Shown here piece after piece: positions 60,005-64,000 of a stretch of 64,000 nucleotides of DNA. The DNA is from Alteromonas sp. M12 (GTDB lineage Bacteria; Pseudomonadota; Gammaproteobacteria; Enterobacterales; Alteromonadaceae), in NCBI RefSeq assembly GCF_037478005.1, contig NZ_CP144164.1, forward strand, positions 310,001-374,000, in the 5' to 3' direction. Under the pieces are notes generated by a model that worked only from the letters and a program-made list of their open reading frames with translations, did not search any database and was not told where the DNA came from. The translations under genes and the position numbers were made by a program. Each line of letters starts with the position of its first letter. Position 1 is the stretch's first letter.

Positions 60005-61098
60005 TTGCATTGCTTGACCGAGCCAAACCGATACATGGTATGTCAAACATAAATGAATCGATACTCAAAGAGTTAGGAGAGTCTAAGCATGTTTATGTTT
60101 TAAATACGGTACCTTCCTACGCCGCATTTTTATTCCCTGGAAAGTTGTGGGTATTTATTAAAATATTCCATACTATTGTCTCTTATTTTCGGCTATTGAT
60201 TACTCTGATTTTTAGAAAACACAAAACAATATATCGTCCAATCAATGGTGGTTCAGGTCAGATATTTGACGTTGTATTTTTTACCATTTGTAAAGCTTTC
60301 AATTCACACTTATATATTCATCACCATTCATTCAATTACCTCAATGACAAAAGTAGACTGTTTTTTATTTTGAATAAACTCTTGGGTGATAAAACTGTCC
60401 ACGTCGCTCTAGGTGCCAAAATGAAGGAAAAACTTATAGAGCTTTATGCTATTCCTGAAAATAATATTGTGGTGTTATCCAATCTAGCCTTTTTTCCTAA
60501 ATCAGTAGAGTCGAGTGTCACTGAAAGAAAAAGCAAATTAGTGATAGGGCATCTTGCTAATTTGAGTATCGATAAAGGTTTAGATATTTTTATTGATGTT
60601 TGTATAGCGCTCAAAGAAGCAGGTGTTGATTTTCATGCGAGGGTGGCTGGACCCTTCTCAAGTGAAGCTGAAAAAACACTCTTAGAGAGAGCTTTACAAG
60701 ATTTGAAAGAGATAGAGTATGTCGGTTCTGTTTACGGACATGAGAAACAAGAATTTTTTCAATCATTAGATTGCTTCGTATTTCCGTCGAAATATCAAAA
60801 TGAAGCTGAACCACTTGTATTGTATGAAGCAGCTCAATTTGGTGGACTCTTAATTGGTTCTCAAAGGGGGTGTATGAAAGATGTGATTGGTTGTTTTGGT
60901 GGGTTTTCTTTTGAAGAAAATAAAAACTTAGCCGAAGAAATTGTTCTTTCAATCCTAAATGCTCAAAAATGTAACTTGTTTGCTAATGACGCGCGTTTGG
61001 CTAGAATAAATCTGTTTAACAAGCAAAAAGAAGTTACAGATGGAACCCTTAGTCAACTTATTAATGGAATGATACAAGATGACATACCAAAATCTTAG
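60001..61098 (+). CDS. Glycosyltransferase, GT4-like
   Basis: A 365-aa GT-B enzyme starting at GTG that overlaps the sulfotransferase stop. The acceptor half includes KPIHGMSNINESILKEL and LYIHHHSFNYLNDKS. The donor half has LVIGHLANLSIDKGLDIFIDV, ARVAGPFSSEAEK and FVFPSKYQNEAEPLVLYEAAQFG. The region identifies GT4 but not the sugar. It overlaps the following acyltransferase gene by 20 bases. Confidence 0.83.
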   Translation: MIALLDRAKPIHGMSNINESILKELGESKHVYVLNTVPSYAAFLFPGKLWVFIKIFHTIVSYFRLLITLIFRKHKTIYRPINGGSGQIFDVVFFTICKAFNSHLYIHHHSFNYLNDKSRLFFILNKLLGDKTVHVALGAKMKEKLIELYAIPENNIVVLSNLAFFPKSVESSVTERKSKLVIGHLANLSIDKGLDIFIDVCIALKEAGVDFHARVAGPFSSEAEKTLLERALQDLKEIEYVGSVYGHEKQEFFQSLDCFVFPSKYQNEAEPLVLYEAAQFGGLLIGSQRGCMKDVIGCFGGFSFEENKNLAEEIVLSILNAQKCNLFANDARLARINLFNKQKEVTDGTLSQLINGMIQDDIPKS

Positions 61099-61645
61099 TC
61101 GCTTTCGCGTGCCTGCAGGCTTTCGGGGTCGTAATGCATTATGGGTGCAACTCTGGTGGCTCGTACAAGCGTGTTTATTTGCTTGGTCACCTCAGTTCGC
61201 TTATAAATGGCGAAATTGGTTACTTCGGCTATTTGGAGCAAAAATTGGTACTGGCGTAATTATTCGACCAACCGTCAAAATTACATACCCTTGGAAATTA
61301 ACTGTCGGGGATTACGCATGGGTTGGTGATGATGTTGAACTATATACCCTTGGAGAAATTAATATTGGCGCGAGTGCTGTTGTTTCTCAAAAGTGCTATT
61401 TGTGTACAGGTTCGCATGATTTTCAAGTTGAAACCTTCGACATATATGCAAAACCAATAGTGATTGAAGCTGAAGCATGGTTAGCTACAGATGTTTTTGT
61501 CGCTCCTGGTATAACAATCGGTAGGGGAGCTTTAGTTGGGGCGCGAAGTTCTGTTTTTGAGGACATGCCAAGTGGCATGATCTGCCTAGGGTACCCGGCT
61601 AAACCAGTTAAAAAAAGGCAAGTAACAGGTCAATCGACGACGTGA
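61079..61645 (+). CDS. WcaF-like putative acetyltransferase
   Basis: A 188-aa left-handed beta-helix protein close to colanic acid acetyltransferase WcaF: FRVPAGFRGRNALWVQLWWLVQ, LRLFGAKIGTGVIIRPTVKITYPWKLTVGDYAWVGDDVELY, LCTGSHDF and VFVAPGITIGRGALVGARSSV. It would O-acetylate the exopolysaccharide unit. It ends the tightly overlapping block that starts at wzy; a 469-base gap follows. Confidence 0.85.
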   Translation: MTYQNLSRFRVPAGFRGRNALWVQLWWLVQACLFAWSPQFAYKWRNWLLRLFGAKIGTGVIIRPTVKITYPWKLTVGDYAWVGDDVELYTLGEINIGASAVVSQKCYLCTGSHDFQVETFDIYAKPIVIEAEAWLATDVFVAPGITIGRGALVGARSSVFEDMPSGMICLGYPAKPVKKRQVTGQSTT

Positions 61646-62114
61646 TCCTTCTTAGGACTATGAAGCTGATCATTTTTGGTGCAATGATTGGCTTAACTGC
61701 CTTTTAATGAGACAATATCGACTATAGAAATAGAGACTTAACACCAGCATCTTAGTCTTGGTTAGTCTGTAAAAAACGTTCCTCTTTTTCAAATCTATCT
61801 GTCACAGAGTATTCAGTTAAAGAAGTACTGTTTTTTTGGCAAAAGTGAACGCTCGATGTTTTGAAGCCTTAGTTTTTGTAAATTTCAAATTATTGCAACA
61901 AATTTACAGTAAATTCTAGTTTACTGGTAAGAGACTTGCATGTTGCACAACAAATGGTAGGGGAGTCTACCTTTTTGCCCCATAGTTATTTTGCAGCTGA
62001 TTTAAGGCTGTATATACAAGTATTAAAAATGCTTGAATAATAAAGAACAGAACAGAACAGTCTAGGAAGTGGTTCGAGCGTGAATTTAGTTGGCAATTTT
62101 AATAGGGATATAGC
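61646..62114. other. Intergenic region before wcaI-like gene
   Basis: A 469-base AT-rich gap. It has a weak terminator-like hairpin, GGTAG, loop, CTACC, TTTTT (61956-61976), and a 5-mer GAACA/AGAACA tandem near 62045. Only tiny frames occur. It likely contains the promoter for the wcaI-gmd block, which has more regular codon use than the preceding genes. Confidence 0.4.
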
Positions 62115-63374
62115 TTGAAACTGCTTTTGAAAAGTTTAAATTATGCGCCGGAATTAACCGGAATCGGTAAGTACAACGGTGAAATGTGTGAAGCTTTTGT
62201 AGAAAAAGGTGTGAACGTAACTGCAATTGTCGCGCCTCCTTATTATCCCGAGTGGAAAGTTCACACTGGCTATCGTAAGTTTTGGTTTAAGTCTGAAATT
62301 AAAAACGGTGTAGAGCTAGTTCGTTGCCCTTTGTATGTGCCTGAAAAAGTTACCACCATTAAGCGTTTACTGCATTTAGCTACCTTTGCCTTTAGTTCCG
62401 GTTTAGCACTTTTTAGTCGTCTTTTTAAAAAGCCGGATGTGATCATTTTGGTTCAACCTACTTTGTTCTGTGCGCCTTTGACTTTGTTGTATGCCAAATT
62501 AACTGGCATTACAACGGTTTTACATATTCAAGACTTTGAAGTCGATGCAATATTTGGCCTTGGGTTAATGGGGGATGGTAAAGCTGCTAGTGTCGCTAAG
62601 AAAATTGAACGTTGGTTAATGTCTGGTTTCGATGCTGTATCGACTATTTCTTATAGTATGTTAGAAAACGCGAAAAAAAAGGGTGTGCCAGAACAGAAAT
62701 TAATTCATTTTCCCAATTGGTCAGATACTACTTTTGTGACTCCAGATACCGACGGTTCTGTTTTGCGCCAAGAGTGGGGATTTAGTAACCAAGATAAAAT
62801 TGTACTTTATGCTGGTAACATGGGCGCGAAGCAAGGCTTGGAAATTGTTTTAGATGCTGCCAGTGCTTTACGAGAAAACAGCCAAATCAAATTTGTATTT
62901 GTTGGGGCTGGGGCTATTGTTGATAAGCTAAAAACAATGGCAAGTGATCTTGAATTGTCGAATGTGTATTTTAAACCTTTGCAACCTTGGGAGTTAGTAC
63001 CCCAATTGCTTGCTATGGCTGATATCCATTTGGTGATTCAGAAAAAAGGTGCTGCAGATGCGGTTTTACCTTCAAAACTAACCAATATATTATCCGCTGG
63101 TGGTCATGCAATTGTCACCGCGGAAGAAGATACAGAATTGGGGCGTATTGAAAAAGAACAGCCTGGCATCTATGAGTGTATTGAGCCGGAAAGTATTGGT
63201 ACACTAGTGTCAGCAATAGAAAGCTCTATTAAAAAGAACACCACGAAACACAATGAGGTGGCACGAAAGTTTGCGCTGTCCCATTTAGATAAAAATGTCA
63301 TCATTGATAGATTTATTAGTAGATTAACAGAGATAACGGAATCAAATTCAGATTTTGCAAAGGAAATAAAATGA
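62115..63374 (+). CDS. wcaI: WcaI-like colanic acid-type glycosyltransferase
   Basis: A 419-aa GT4 enzyme. The N-terminus [56 protein letters not shown] and the donor part [40 protein letters not shown] follow E. coli WcaI (proposed fucosyltransferase). With gmd directly downstream (ATGA overlap), GDP-fucose or a related GDP-sugar is the likely donor. The start is TTG, preceded by AGGGA. Confidence 0.87.
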   Translation: MKLLLKSLNYAPELTGIGKYNGEMCEAFVEKGVNVTAIVAPPYYPEWKVHTGYRKFWFKSEIKNGVELVRCPLYVPEKVTTIKRLLHLATFAFSSGLALFSRLFKKPDVIILVQPTLFCAPLTLLYAKLTGITTVLHIQDFEVDAIFGLGLMGDGKAASVAKKIERWLMSGFDAVSTISYSMLENAKKKGVPEQKLIHFPNWSDTTFVTPDTDGSVLRQEWGFSNQDKIVLYAGNMGAKQGLEIVLDAASALRENSQIKFVFVGAGAIVDKLKTMASDLELSNVYFKPLQPWELVPQLLAMADIHLVIQKKGAADAVLPSKLTNILSAGGHAIVTAEEDTELGRIEKEQPGIYECIEPESIGTLVSAIESSIKKNTTKHNEVARKFALSHLDKNVIIDRFISRLTEITESNSDFAKEIK

Positions 63375-64000
63375 CAAAAAAAGTCGCATTGGTAACTGGG
63401 GTTACAGGTCAAGACGGTTCTTACCTGGCTGAGTTCTTATTAGAAAAAGGTTATGAAGTTCACGGTATCAAACGTCGTGCTTCATTATTTAATACTCAGC
63501 GTGTTGATCATATTTATGAAGATCCACATGTTGAAAATGCTAACTTCAAGTTACATTACGGCGACTTATCTGACTCGTCTAACTTAATCCGCATTATGCG
63601 TGAAGTTGAACCTGATGAAGTCTACAACTTGGGTGCTCAGTCTCACGTTGCTGTTTCATTTGAAGCGCCAGAATATACTGCTGACGTAGATGCCTTAGGT
63701 ACTTTGCGCCTGTTAGAAGCGATTCGTTTCTTAGGGTTAGAAAAGAAAACTAAATTTTACCAAGCCTCTACGTCAGAGCTTTACGGTGAAGTACAAGAAA
63801 TTCCACAAAAAGAAACCACGCCATTCCACCCACGTTCACCTTATGCCGTGGCAAAAATGTACGCTTACTGGATAGCAGTAAACTACCGAGAATCTTATGG
63901 TATTTATGCCTGTAACGGTATTTTGTTTAACCATGAGTCTCCGCGCCGTGGCGAAACCTTCGTAACGCGCAAAATTACTCGTGCTATTGCGAACATTGCC
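63371..64000 (+). CDS. gmd: GDP-mannose 4,6-dehydratase (partial, continues past window)
   Basis: At least 210 residues before the window ends. The start [20 protein letters not shown] carries the NADP motif GVTGQDGSY. Then come [34 protein letters not shown], the [16 protein letters not shown] catalytic segment, [14 protein letters not shown] (Tyr-x3-Lys) and [18 protein letters not shown]. It converts GDP-mannose to GDP-4-keto-6-deoxymannose, the precursor of GDP-fucose, GDP-rhamnose and others, for the exopolysaccharide. Confidence 0.96.
   Translation, partial: MTKKVALVTGVTGQDGSYLAEFLLEKGYEVHGIKRRASLFNTQRVDHIYEDPHVENANFKLHYGDLSDSSNLIRIMREVEPDEVYNLGAQSHVAVSFEAPEYTADVDALGTLRLLEAIRFLGLEKKTKFYQASTSELYGEVQEIPQKETTPFHPRSPYAVAKMYAYWIAVNYRESYGIYACNGILFNHESPRRGETFVTRKITRAIANIA

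Noticed and set aside
53666..61645. Prophage or integrative element
   Set aside because: AT-rich but made only of polysaccharide genes; no integrase, att repeats or phage genes.
61662..61710. 15-codon frame MKLIIFGAMIGLTAF after the WcaF-like gene
   Set aside because: Too short, no RBS and no context; left as intergenic.
1..64000. tRNA or rRNA genes
   Set aside because: No cloverleaf with TTCRA arm and no rRNA-like stretch was noticed on reading; a tRNAscan run would settle it.

Overview
The window looks like a chromosomal segment of a marine gammaproteobacterium of the order Alteromonadales (Alteromonas/Glaciecola/Paraglaciecola-like). The reasons are the cyaY, gmk-rpoZ-spoT-ridA-trmH and recG-rsmJ gene sets, an alginate-degradation locus, a FecI/FecR/TonB receptor set, a PEP-CTERM protein and moderate-to-low GC. 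This placement is inference from gene content; there is no rRNA gene.

Layout. 1-10.7 kb is core: cyaY (partial), gmk, rpoZ, spoT, ridA, trmH, a secreted thioredoxin-fold protein, an MscS channel, recG, rsmJ and a Prx5-type peroxiredoxin. 11-17 kb holds an ECF sigma factor, its FecR regulator, a TonB-dependent receptor with STN domain and a secreted M14 carboxypeptidase; the same promoter-like motif stands before the sigma gene and before the receptor gene. 17.8-19 kb is a YhiN-type flavoprotein. 19-28.5 kb resembles a complete nitric-oxide/c-di-GMP network of the Shewanella hno type: H-NOX sensor with cytosolic kinase, REC-EAL phosphodiesterase, HTH-REC regulator and REC plus degenerate HD-GYP protein. 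Embedded in it are a PhnD-like periplasmic protein and a membrane histidine kinase. 28.9-39.9 kb is an alginate locus: SDR reductase, PL6 and two PL7 lyases, MFS transporter, KdgF-like cupin, KdgK kinase and a FadR-type GntR regulator. Three of its promoters share an unusual fixed geometry.

40.2-42.7 kb is a three-gene cassette of unknown role: an unrecognised 331-aa protein, a subtilase and an 82-aa protein. 43.6-52.2 kb is a probable lasso-peptide cluster: ABC exporter, PqqD-like B1, B2 protease, macrolactam synthetase, a 53-aa precursor whose leader exactly fits YxxPxLx3Gx5T, and an HPr-kinase-like kinase. A REP-associated tyrosine transposase (RAYT) and 1.3 kb of REP repeats lie in the middle of it. 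52.2-64 kb is the start of a sulfated/acetylated exopolysaccharide cluster (WcaJ-like initiating transferase, epimerase, Wzx, Wzy, acyltransferases, glycosyltransferases, sulfotransferase, WcaI-like, Gmd).

The most conspicuous non-coding structure is nine REP/BIME arrays (about 4.6 kb, roughly 120 hairpins by manual count). They are built from two different hairpins that both carry a GTAG head. At several loci the first GTAG supplies the stop codon of the neighbouring gene. The highlights are the uncharacterised lasso precursor, the RAYT/BIME expansion, the hno-like network with an added periplasmic input, and the shared alginate promoter architecture.
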